The notes beneath the pieces are model-generated. The model did not search any database. It was not told where the DNA came from and was given only the letters and a program-made list of their open reading frames with translations. Position numbers and translations under genes: made by a program. From positions 62,001-126,000 of the forward strand of contig CBDCXJ010000016.1 in NCBI GenBank assembly GCA_965223695.1: a stretch of DNA of 64,000 nucleotides, written 5' to 3'. The DNA is from JAUVPB01 sp965223695 (GTDB lineage: Bacteria; Actinomycetota; Thermoleophilia; Gaiellales; Gaiellaceae). Below are positions 33,186-42,749 of this stretch, piece by piece; the stretch's first letter is position 1, and every line of letters starts with the position of its first letter.

Positions 33186-34855
33186 CGAGTGAGATCCTCG
33201 GGCGCCGTCAGACCGCCCGGTCGAAGACCACGTCGCACGAGCGCGACCGGAACGCTGAGCGCGGCGGCGGCGTCTCGGCGCAGCTCACCGACCCCGTGCT
33301 GGCGCCAGGACTCGCTCAGGCCGAGCAGAACGATGCTCGTGCCGGCCGCAGCGTCAACAAGCGCGCTCGTGCCGGCTGCTGCGAGCACCGGCTCGGTCGA
33401 GACACCGACGAGACCCTGAACGGCCAGAGCTGCGTGCGCCAAGAGCCGGCTCGCGTCACGTCCGGCCGTGGCGCCCTGGAGCGAATCCATGAGATGCAGC
33501 ACCGCGCCGGTCGACGCTGCAAGCCATGCGCCCAGCTCGAGGGCGGCCCAGTCGTGCTCGCTGGCACCGAACGGCACGAGCACGGGCGCGCTCTCGGCCG
33601 GCATCACAGGGGTGTCGCCCTGGCCGATCAGGACGGCGACGTCGCACGGCGCGGCATCGAACAGCGCTTCGAGACGCGACGGAAACGCGGGCTGGGCGAG
33701 CTCGTCGACGGACACGTCCGTGAGCACGAGATCCACGTCTTGCTCGGATGCGAGCCGAACAAGGTCGTCGCCTGCGTCGCTGCTTGTGAAGGCGGCGGCT
33801 CGTGCCGGCACGGTGTCGATCGGGTCAGAAGCGGCTGCAGAGCCCGTGCCCGACGCAGCGGCTCACACGGCAGCGAGAGCGCGCGCGATTCTCTGCGCTC
33901 CAAGCAGCCTCGTGGCCTTCGACGCCCTCCTTACGCTCGCGGAGCCCCTGGCCGTGGCCGAGCCGCCGCACGAACTTGTGCTCGCGCGGCTGATCGACGT
34001 AGCCAAGCCCGAGACGACGACCGCCGAGCTGACCGAGGTGACGAGCGCGCTCAATACGTTGCGCGATCGGCTCGCTTCGGCGCTCGTGATTTCCGGCTCT
34101 GGAGCGGCAAGCTCGTGGTCGTGGTTGAGAATCCGACGCTCGAGCGTCTGGAGCGCGGGTCCGGGATCGATGCCGAGATGCTCGACGAGCGCGGCGCGCG
34201 TCTCTTGAAACACCTCGAGTGCCTCTGCTTGGCGCCCGGCGCGGTAGAGGGCGAGCATCAGCTGCCCGCGTGGGCGCTCGCGCAGCGGCTGCTGGCTGAC
34301 GAGCTCCCGGAGCTCGGGTACCAGCTCGCTATGGCGGCCGAGCGCAAGGTCCGCCTCGAAGCGCTCCTCGAGCGCGACGAGCCGTAGCTCCTCGAGCCGT
34401 GCGATCGCAGTCTGCGCGAACGCCTCGTAGGCGAACTCGGCCAGCGGCGGCCCTCGCCACTCATCCAGGCCCTGTCGCAGTCGCTCCGCGGCGTCTGTGA
34501 ACCGACCGTCGATGAGGGCCGCGCGACCATCGTTCAGTGCTTCCTCGAATCTCGACAGGTCGAGCGCCTCAGGTGCGAGCTCGAGCAGGTATCCCGGTGC
34601 CCGCGTGACGAGGGCCTCGCGGCCGCTGTCGCCGAGCGCCTTGCGCAGGTTCGAGACGTAGACGGCCACCGTGTGGGCCGGCCGCCGCGGCGGCTTGGCG
34701 CCCCAGATCTCGTCGACGATGCGATCGGTGGAGACCACCTCACCGGCGTTGAGTAAGAGGAGCGCGAACAGCGCCCGCTGTCTGGCGCCCCCGAGCGTGA
34801 GCTCCGAACCGGCCTCGTCGAGCGTCTGGAATGGGCCGAGGATGCCGAATCGCAC
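33116..34855 (-). pseudogene. SARP/BTAD transcriptional regulator fused to universal stress protein domains, interrupted by an internal inversion
   Basis: The 5' part from GTG 34855 encodes a winged-helix OmpR-like domain (RALFALLLLNAGEVVSTDRI, HTVAVYVSNLRKALG) and BTAD helices ending at LQTLERRILNHDHELAAPEP. The 3' part to 33116 encodes universal stress-type domains (ARAAAFTSSDAGDDLVRLAS, PVLVPFGASEHDWAALELGA, VALVRRGLRPGGL). Both parts share one frame, but 33831-34108 between them is reversed: its plus strand reads the missing USP start, ARAILCAPSSLVAFDALLTL, AEPLA and ELVLARLIDVA. Reversing the segment gives one open frame of 579 residues. As assembled, the SARP frame stops at 33863 after a nonsense tail. 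Confidence 0.85.
33831..34108. repeat. Invertible-type segment bounded by 14-bp imperfect inverted repeats
   Basis: Left arm GCGGCTGCAGAGCC (33831-33844) and right arm GGCTCTGGAGCGGC (34095-34108) are reverse complements at 12 of 14 positions. They border a 250-bp core whose sense strand is opposite to that of the gene around it. Exchange at these repeats joins both sides in frame. No recombinase gene is visible nearby. Confidence 0.75.
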
Positions 34856-34988
34856 AGTACGTGTGACGCTAGCAAGCGCGTCCTGTACCTCATTCGCTTG
34901 CGCGGTCGCGCGCCCGGGCACGCGAGAGGGGCAGCCGCAGCCGCCCCTCTCGCCACCTGGTTGGGTGACCTGGTGAGCGTTGTCTGTA

Positions 34989-36539
34989 CTACGACTTGGC
35001 CTCGATCGAGCGGATGCGGTCGATGGCTTCGTCGTAACGAGCCTCGTCGAATCCCTTGCCGCCCTTGACCACGTCGCGACCGCCCTTGAGTGCAAAGAGC
35101 GTGTCGTCTCCGCGCTGCCCGAACATGCGGTCTCGGCCCTTGCCGCCGACGAGCTCGTCGTCGCCGGCGCCGGCCTTGATCAGGTCACGGCCCGCGTTGC
35201 CGCGCAGGGTGTCCTCGCCGCCCTGGCCGAGGATGCGGTCTCGGCCCTTGCCGCCGATGACGAGGTCATCGCCCGGCCCGGCCTTGATCACGTCGTTGCC
35301 AGCGAGCCCGCGGATGACGTCGTCGCCGCCGAGGGCGCAGATCACATCGTGACCAGGCGTGCCGACGAGCACGTCATCACCGGGAGTGCCGGTGATCGTG
35401 CAGCCGTTCTGGCCGTTGCTCTGGCCGTCGTTGCCGTTCTCGCCGTTGCCGTTCTCCGGCGCCTGGGGTCCCTCGGGCGTCTCGTCCTCGCCGCTCTCGG
35501 GAGGCGTGGGGAACTCGAAGCCCACTGCCTGCCAGTCGGCCTTCTGAGCGAAGCCGTAGTTCGTCACGAGCGGCGCAGCGCTCTTCGAGGCGACATCGAG
35601 CACGAACAGTTGATGGCCAACGCCGCGGTATGCGACCTTCTGCCCGTCCGGGGAATAGACCGGATGGACGTGAGTGCTCGCGCCCGTGTTCGTCGTCAGC
35701 TGTGTCGGCGCTCCGGTCCCGTTGGTCGCCATCGACCACAGGTGCAAGTCGCCGCCGGCTTCGTTGCTGTAAACGATCTGCGCGCCGTCGGGGCTGTAGG
35801 TCGGATGACGATCGGCCTCGTCGTTCTTGGTGAGCTTCTTCGCGCCGCCGAACACGAGGTGCGTCGACGAGACGGGGTGCGAGTAGATCTCGTAGTCGCC
35901 GTCGAAGTTGCTCTGGAACGCGATCCGCTTGCCGTTGGGCGACCAGGCCGGATGCCTCTCGTGGTACGTGGTCGGAGACGGCAGCTGCGGAGGCAGCTCG
36001 AACACGCCGTCCAGGCCGGGCTTGATCTTGGCGATCGTCTCGAGGCCGACGACCTGCGTGGTGACGAAGATGCTCTTGTAGCTCTTGACGAGCTTCTTCG
36101 CGTCGCTACCATCAGCCTTCATCACGAAGACCCGATCGGCGTTCCCGTCCTTGGCGACGTAGGCGATCCGCGTGCCGTCGGGCGACCATGCGGGGCTCCG
36201 CTCGGCCGCTGGCGTCTGTGTGATCGGAGCCTGATTGCTGCCGTCGATGTTCATGACCCAGATGTCGCCGGCGCGGGCGTATGCGACCTTCTCGCCGTCC
36301 GGCGAGACGCTTGGGTCGCGTTCGACGGCGTCGTTGCTCGCGAGCGGCGTGATGCCCGTGCCGTCCGGGTTGACCGAGTAGACGTCGTAGTTGCCTGCCT
36401 TGTCGGAGGCGAACACGACCTTGCCATTATCGCCCGGGACGGTTGCCCCGGCGGGCGCTGCGATCGTGAGGGCCGCGGCCGTTGCGGCTGCGAGTCCAGC
36501 GATCCTCGTGAGTCCCTTTAGTGTCTTGTCTGCCTTCAT
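34989..36539 (-). CDS. Secreted TolB-like beta-propeller with C-terminal RTX calcium-binding repeats
   Basis: A 516-residue exported protein. The signal peptide is about residues 1-32 (IAGLAAATAAALTIAAPAGA). PD40 propeller blades follow to about residue 350, each with the form NYDVYSVNPDGTG, DPSVSPDGEKVAY or HPAWSPNGKRIAF. A linker rich in Gly, Asn and Glu leads to at least six RTX nonapeptide-type units such as GTPGDDVLVG, GGDDVIRGLAGNDVI and GGKGRDRILGQGG, which fold on binding calcium. RTX tails are usually exported by type I systems, but here a Sec signal is present. Function unknown; perhaps a surface or extracellular binding protein. Confidence 0.88.
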   Translation of the reverse strand: MKADKTLKGLTRIAGLAAATAAALTIAAPAGATVPGDNGKVVFASDKAGNYDVYSVNPDGTGITPLASNDAVERDPSVSPDGEKVAYARAGDIWVMNIDGSNQAPITQTPAAERSPAWSPDGTRIAYVAKDGNADRVFVMKADGSDAKKLVKSYKSIFVTTQVVGLETIAKIKPGLDGVFELPPQLPSPTTYHERHPAWSPNGKRIAFQSNFDGDYEIYSHPVSSTHLVFGGAKKLTKNDEADRHPTYSPDGAQIVYSNEAGGDLHLWSMATNGTGAPTQLTTNTGASTHVHPVYSPDGQKVAYRGVGHQLFVLDVASKSAAPLVTNYGFAQKADWQAVGFEFPTPPESGEDETPEGPQAPENGNGENGNDGQSNGQNGCTITGTPGDDVLVGTPGHDVICALGGDDVIRGLAGNDVIKAGPGDDLVIGGKGRDRILGQGGEDTLRGNAGRDLIKAGAGDDELVGGKGRDRMFGQRGDDTLFALKGGRDVVKGGKGFDEARYDEAIDRIRSIEAKS

Positions 36540-36666
36540 TGTCCCGCTCCTTCCAGCTCGTGTGCGTTGCGACTGGTTGAAGCGTCGGAGGAGCCCCTCA
36601 AGAGGCGATCAAGACCGGATCAAGAGCTAGGGGTGCGGGTGTTTCCGCAGGGCCGTCAGGCGACGG

Positions 36667-37455
36667 TCATGGGTAGGTCTTTCCCTCGACCCAGCCGAGC
36701 TCGTCGAAGGTGTGTGGGTCGTGGGTGAAGAACCAGCGCGCGCCCGTCTCTTCCTGCAGCTCGAGCAGCCGCCGGCGGCTCTTCACGTAGGCCGAGGGAA
36801 ACCAGATGATGCCGGGGAGGGTCATCTCGTCGATGTTCCACTGCGTCCAGCACGCGTCGCCCGATAGCAGCACTGGCCCGGTCTCGGGAAGCTGAAGCAG
36901 AAGCGATTGGTGCCCGGGCGTGTGGCCAGGCGTGCTGAACAGCTTCACGGCCCCGTCGCCGAACAGGTCGTGGTCGCCCTCGATCGGCTCGTAGTTGAGT
37001 TGGTCGGGCGCGATCTGGTCGAGCGGGTATTCGCGCACCATCGAGGGGATGTCCGGGTCGCGCGCATAGTCGAGCTCGGCCTGCTGGCAGATGAAGGTCG
37101 CGTCGGGGAAGTAGAGGTGCCCGCCCACGTGGTCGCCGTGCAGGTGAGTGCACACGACGTAGCGCACGTCTTCGGGCGCGAGGCCGAGCTTCTCGAGCTG
37201 GGCGGGAACCTCTTGGCCCGGGGACATGAGCGGCATGCCGATACGCTCGTCGGCCTCGCCCCAGCTCTCTGAGGCGTCGCTGACTGCCGAATCGTGCACA
37301 CCGGTGTCGACGACAACCGCGCCGTCGGGGTGGTTGATGACGCTCCACGTTGTCGTGCACTTCTCGGGCTGGCCGAAGCCCAGCGTGACCGTGAGCACAG
37401 AGCGGTCGAGGATGAAGTGGCAGGAGTTGAACGGCGTGAACGTGAGCTCGGCCAC
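36667..37455 (-). CDS. Metallo-beta-lactamase-fold hydrolase (N-acyl homoserine lactonase-like)
   Basis: A 262-residue MBL-fold hydrolase with the zinc motif HLHGDH (His104, His106, Asp108, His109), a third His in TPGHTPGHQS, Asp in LLSGDACW and a distal His in FFTHDPHT. This layout fits AHL lactonase (AiiA/AttM-like) and related lactonases. It could open a lactone ring in the surrounding catabolic pathway rather than act in quorum quenching. GTG at 37455 is selected; an upstream in-frame extension to 37629 overlaps the divergent LLM gene region. The start-to-start gap to that gene is 76 bp. Confidence 0.85.
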   Translation of the reverse strand: MAELTFTPFNSCHFILDRSVLTVTLGFGQPEKCTTTWSVINHPDGAVVVDTGVHDSAVSDASESWGEADERIGMPLMSPGQEVPAQLEKLGLAPEDVRYVVCTHLHGDHVGGHLYFPDATFICQQAELDYARDPDIPSMVREYPLDQIAPDQLNYEPIEGDHDLFGDGAVKLFSTPGHTPGHQSLLLQLPETGPVLLSGDACWTQWNIDEMTLPGIIWFPSAYVKSRRRLLELQEETGARWFFTHDPHTFDELGWVEGKTYP

Positions 37456-37531
37456 GGGCGACACCTTAGACTTGTGCCGCTCGCCTGGCCGATCGCCGGC
37501 CGCAGCACCGGTCACGACCCGAGGAGAAGCG

Positions 37532-38908
37532 TTGATCGAGTTCGGCATCTTCCAGAACGGCGCCAGCCCGGCCGAGCCCGTCGAGGTCGACGGCGTGCTC
37601 GTCTCGAGCGACGACCTCGAGCAGAACAACCGCTCGCGGCAGCAGACCGTGATCGATCAGATCAAGCAGGGCATCCTCGCCGACGAGCTCGGGTTCGACT
37701 ACTACTGGCTGACCGAGCACCACTTCCAGCCCGAGGGAGTCGAGTTCAACCCGAACCCGATCCTGACCGAGATGGCGATCGCCGTTCACACGAAGCGGAT
37801 CCGCCTCGGCCAGAACGCGAACATCCTTCCCTGGCATCACCCGCTGCGCCTGGCCGAGCAGCTCGCGACGCTCGACATCGTCAGTGGTGGACGCGTCGAG
37901 ATCGGCATCGGCCGCGGCTATCAGCCCCGCGAGGCCGAGACCCTCGGCGGCCAGCTCGGCTCGACGGTGCAAGATCAGGAGCGCAACCGCTCCTACTACG
38001 AGGAGGCCTACGAGATCCTGCTCAAGGCCTTCACCGAGCCCTCGTTCTCGCACCACGGCGAGTTCTTCACGATCCCGCCGACCTACACGCGTTGGAACCA
38101 CAAGGTGACGAAGGCCTACTTCAGCCGTGACGACGTGGCCCGCAACGTCGAGGACGTGCTCGACGAGGGCCCGCCCGACCTGTACGCCTCGGGGAACCCC
38201 GTCGTTGCGACGACCACGCGGCTGAAGGAGCTTTCGGTGATGCCGCAGCCGATTCAGAAGCCCTATCCGCAGTTCTGGGAGCCCACGTCGTCCGAGCGAT
38301 CGATTCGCTGGGCTGCACGGAACGGGATCAACCCGATCTTCATCGCGGAGCCGAACGGGCGGCTCGAGAAGGTGCTCGAGCGCTACATCGACGAGGCCTC
38401 GGCGCACGACTGGCCCGATCGCCTCGACCGCGGCGAGTTCAAGCTTCCGTATGACTCCGAGAAGCGCCGCGGCTGCGCGGTCGGCCGCTGGATCCACATT
38501 GTCGACAAGGGCGTTGGCGATCGCGAGAAGTTCCTGAACGGCCTGCAGATGCAGTGGGACTGGTACGGCTCGTTCGGGTTCGCCTTCGCGCTCGTCGAGC
38601 CCGGCGACCCGGTGCCCGACCTGGAGGCGCGCGTCGACCCGGAGTGGATCGTCGAGAAGAAGGTCGCGCTGGTGGGAACGGTCGACTACGTGATCGAGGA
38701 GATCCTGAGGACGCGGGAGATCTGCGGCGGCGAGGATTTCAACTTTACGGCCTATCTCGAGACCAACGGTCTAAGCGAGGAAGAGGTCGAGATGGAGATG
38801 CGCGTATTCGCCGAGGAGGTTATGCCCGTGCTTCGGCGCGAGTGCGGAGGAGGACCCGACTTCCCCGAGAGCACGCTCGAGTGGACGCCCGAGACAAGCG
38901 GAAACTGA
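37532..38908 (+). CDS. LLM class flavin-dependent oxidoreductase, long form
   Basis: A 458-residue luciferase-like barrel protein. It has IEFGIFQNGASPAEP at the start, YYWLTEHHFQPEGVEFNPNP (the typical TEHHF luciferase motif), LGQNANILPWHHPLRLAEQL, GRVEIGIGRGYQPREAE and the C-terminal EKKVALVGTVDYVIEEI. Its length exceeds typical LLM proteins by about 100 residues owing to an insertion around 170-330. A TTG at 37532 after GAGGAGA is the chosen start; the open frame extends back to 37226 on shadow sequence. A small cupin gene follows 11 bp downstream. Confidence 0.9.
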   Translation: MIEFGIFQNGASPAEPVEVDGVLVSSDDLEQNNRSRQQTVIDQIKQGILADELGFDYYWLTEHHFQPEGVEFNPNPILTEMAIAVHTKRIRLGQNANILPWHHPLRLAEQLATLDIVSGGRVEIGIGRGYQPREAETLGGQLGSTVQDQERNRSYYEEAYEILLKAFTEPSFSHHGEFFTIPPTYTRWNHKVTKAYFSRDDVARNVEDVLDEGPPDLYASGNPVVATTTRLKELSVMPQPIQKPYPQFWEPTSSERSIRWAARNGINPIFIAEPNGRLEKVLERYIDEASAHDWPDRLDRGEFKLPYDSEKRRGCAVGRWIHIVDKGVGDREKFLNGLQMQWDWYGSFGFAFALVEPGDPVPDLEARVDPEWIVEKKVALVGTVDYVIEEILRTREICGGEDFNFTAYLETNGLSEEEVEMEMRVFAEEVMPVLRRECGGGPDFPESTLEWTPETSGN

Positions 38909-38919
38909 AGGAGGAAGAC

Positions 38920-39279
38920 ATGGCAGACGTCACGATGAAGAGCATCGGTGAGATGGAGAAGTCAGAGGGCGGAGGGTTCCACTACGCAGCTAAGTCGCTC
39001 GGCGTGAGCGCCTGGGGCATGAACGTCGAGAAGTTCTCGGCCGGCTGGGACGGGTACCCCGAGCACGACCACGCCGGCAACGGCCAGGAAGAGGTGTACA
39101 TCCCGATCGAGGGCTCCGTCACGCTCACTGCGGACGGCGAGAGCTGGGAGCTGACGCCGGGCACGATGGCGCGCGTTGGCGCCAAGCAGACGCGAAAGGT
39201 GATCCCGGGCGACGAGGGCGTCACGATGGTCGTGATCGGTGGGACGCCCGGCGAGGCGTACGAGGCGAAGAAGGGCTAG
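38920..39279 (+). CDS. Small single-domain cupin
   Basis: A 119-residue cupin barrel. Motif 1 appears as YPEHDHAGNGQEEVYIPIEG with His, His and Glu for metal binding, and motif 2 as LTPGTMARVGAKQTRKVIPG. It may be a metal-dependent isomerase, dioxygenase or ligand sensor; no more can be said. AAGGAGG is just upstream of the ATG. It is co-transcribed with the long LLM gene. Its stop overlaps that of the convergent OYE-type gene at CTAG. Confidence 0.85.
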   Translation: MADVTMKSIGEMEKSEGGGFHYAAKSLGVSAWGMNVEKFSAGWDGYPEHDHAGNGQEEVYIPIEGSVTLTADGESWELTPGTMARVGAKQTRKVIPGDEGVTMVVIGGTPGEAYEAKKG

Positions 39280-41348
39280 CTCGGCACGAGCTGCCGCTCG
39301 AGCGACCCGGGCTCGATCGCGCGCTCTGCCCACGACCAGAGCTCGCGGCCCGCAAGCTCGCCCTCGTAGATCGCGTGGTCGAGGCGCCGTGGGGCTACGC
39401 AGTCGCCGATGCGCCGCACCTCGTAACTGAGGCCGTCGAGCTGGCGGTAAAGGTCGTCGTTAGCGACCGGTGGTAGGGCCAGTACGACCGTGTCGGCCTC
39501 CCGCTGCTCCTCGGTCTGGGCGAGCAGGTCGAGCACCGAGACCGTGGTGCCTTCGACTCCGGTCGCCCAAGCGCTCAGCTGATAGCGGAGACCTTTCTGC
39601 ACGAGCTGCGCGGGTACGAACCCGGCTTCTGAGGTGCTCGCCAGCGGCGGAAAGAGCATGGGGAACCGGCTCACGAGCTCGACCTCATGGCGGCGGTCGA
39701 GCAGCAACTCGATGAGTCCGGCCGTCGTGCGGGTGCCGTCGTCGTCGAGGACGATCACGCGGCGGCCCACCTCCGCATCGCCGCGTAGAACGGCCGCGGT
39801 AGTCACGACGTTCGGCTGCTGGGAGCCAGGCAGCTTCAGTACATGAGGAAGGGCGTGGCAGAAGCCGTCTGCCCGAGGCGTCGCGCCCGTTGCGACCACG
39901 ACCAGGTCGGGCCGCAGCTCCTCGAGGAGCGCCGGGGTTGCCTCTGTGTCGCGGCGCACGTCGACGCCCTCGCGCTTGAGGGACGCCTCGAGGTCTTCGA
40001 TCAGACGTCCGAGCGTCTCGCGACTCGGCGTCTTCAGCGCGAGCCTGATCTGGCCGCCAAGCTCCGCGTCGCGCTCGAGCAGGGTCACGGTGTGCCCGCG
40101 CCTGGCCAGCGTCTCGGCCGCTTTCAACCCTGCCGGTCCGCCACCGACGACGACGCATCGTCGCGCCTCTGCGGCTGGCTCGAGCGTGCCGACCCCGAAG
40201 AGCCGCTCGCGTCCGGCGGCGGGGTTGATCGCGCAAGTGATGGGGAGCCCGCGCGTCGCGCGTCCGACGCAACTCTGGTTGCAGCGAATGCAGCGAACGA
40301 TCTCGTCGGCACGCCCCTGGCGCGCCTTGTTCGCCCACTCGGGGTCGGCAATCTGGGCGCGGATCAGCGCGACCATGTCGGCCTGGCCGCTCGCGACGAG
40401 CTCCTCAGCCTGCTCCGGGTCGACGAGGCCGCCGACCGCGATTGTCGGGAGTGGGCCCACGGCGGCCTTCATCGCCGCCTGATGCTCGAGCAGCCAGCCG
40501 TCCTCGAGCTGCGGCGGGCCGACCGCCCAGCCCATGTTCGTCATTCCGGCCGTGACGTTCAGGTACTCGATCAGGCCCTCGTCGGCGAGGGTTTGCGCGA
40601 CGCGGACACCGTCGCGAATACCGAGCCCGCCCTTCGCGTAGTCGTCCATCGAGACGCGGGCGCCGACGATGAAGGTCGGGCTCCTGAGCTCACCGATGCG
40701 CCGCATCACCTCGAGCGGGAAGCGCATGCGATCTTCGAGCGAGCCGCCGTACTCGTCGTCGCGCACGTTGAAGAGGGGGGAGAGGAACTGGTGGAAGAGG
40801 TAACCGTGCGCGAAGTGGATCTCGACGCCGTCGAAGCCGGCCGCCTGCGCGTTCTCGGCCGCGCGCACGAAAGCCTCGACCGCCTCGGTGATGTCTTCGC
40901 GCTCCATCGCCTTCGGCGTCTCGTTGAACGCCGGCGAGCGGATCGCCGAGGCGCTCCAGAGCACGCGGAGGTCGTCGGAGCCGTCGCTTGCGCCCTTGCT
41001 GCCGTAGTGGGAGAGCTGCGCGATGATCTTGGCGCCGTGCTCGTGTACCTCGCTCACGACGGCGCGGTCGGCCTCGGTCTGCGCGTCCTGCCACTGCGAA
41101 GGCGAGATGCGCGCGAAGGCGGCGACTGAGGTGGGGTGGACCATCCGGTTGTCGGTGATCAGGAGCCCGGCGCCGCCCTTCGCTCGCTCGACCTGGTACG
41201 CGGCCGTTCGCGCCGTGTCGATCCCGTCGGCCGTGAAGTACTTGCCGTGTGCCGACTGCACGACCCGATTGCGAAGCGTGAGGCCACCGATCTCGAGCGG
41301 GCTGAAGAGATGCGGGTACGGCGTCACGGGCTGCCCATCTTCTAGCAT
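39276..41348 (-). CDS. NADH:flavin oxidoreductase of the 2,4-dienoyl-CoA reductase/trimethylamine dehydrogenase class
   Basis: A 690-residue enzyme with the full three-part layout. First comes an Old Yellow Enzyme FMN barrel (LFSPLEIGGLTLRNRVVQSA, GFDGVEIHFAHGYLFHQFLS). Next is a 4Fe-4S motif in CIRCNQSCVGRATRG with a later Cys in PITCAINP. Last is a C-terminal FAD/NAD(P) domain (VVVGGGPAGLKAAETLARRG). It may demethylate amines or reduce enoyl/unsaturated rings. Start at the ATG at 41348; upstream residues up to 41399 overlap the divergent aminotransferase. Only 8 bp separate the two divergent starts, so the promoters overlap the coding regions. Confidence 0.92.
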   Translation of the reverse strand: MLEDGQPVTPYPHLFSPLEIGGLTLRNRVVQSAHGKYFTADGIDTARTAAYQVERAKGGAGLLITDNRMVHPTSVAAFARISPSQWQDAQTEADRAVVSEVHEHGAKIIAQLSHYGSKGASDGSDDLRVLWSASAIRSPAFNETPKAMEREDITEAVEAFVRAAENAQAAGFDGVEIHFAHGYLFHQFLSPLFNVRDDEYGGSLEDRMRFPLEVMRRIGELRSPTFIVGARVSMDDYAKGGLGIRDGVRVAQTLADEGLIEYLNVTAGMTNMGWAVGPPQLEDGWLLEHQAAMKAAVGPLPTIAVGGLVDPEQAEELVASGQADMVALIRAQIADPEWANKARQGRADEIVRCIRCNQSCVGRATRGLPITCAINPAAGRERLFGVGTLEPAAEARRCVVVGGGPAGLKAAETLARRGHTVTLLERDAELGGQIRLALKTPSRETLGRLIEDLEASLKREGVDVRRDTEATPALLEELRPDLVVVATGATPRADGFCHALPHVLKLPGSQQPNVVTTAAVLRGDAEVGRRVIVLDDDGTRTTAGLIELLLDRRHEVELVSRFPMLFPPLASTSEAGFVPAQLVQKGLRYQLSAWATGVEGTTVSVLDLLAQTEEQREADTVVLALPPVANDDLYRQLDGLSYEVRRIGDCVAPRRLDHAIYEGELAGRELWSWAERAIEPGSLERQLVPS

Positions 41349-41356
41349 CACGCACC

Positions 41357-42739
<1,383 letters not shown>

Positions 42740-42749
42740 CCAGGCGCTT

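Noticed and set aside
33468..34208. Plus-strand 246-codon frame as an independent gene
   Set aside because: Only its part at about 33831-34108 resembles protein, and that part fits the inverted piece of the minus-strand SARP-USP gene; the rest is shadow.
34980..36521. 513-codon plus-strand frame opposite the TolB/RTX gene
   Set aside because: Its Val/Ala/Asp-rich repeats mirror the RTX units; the minus strand has a signal peptide, propeller blades and RTX repeats.
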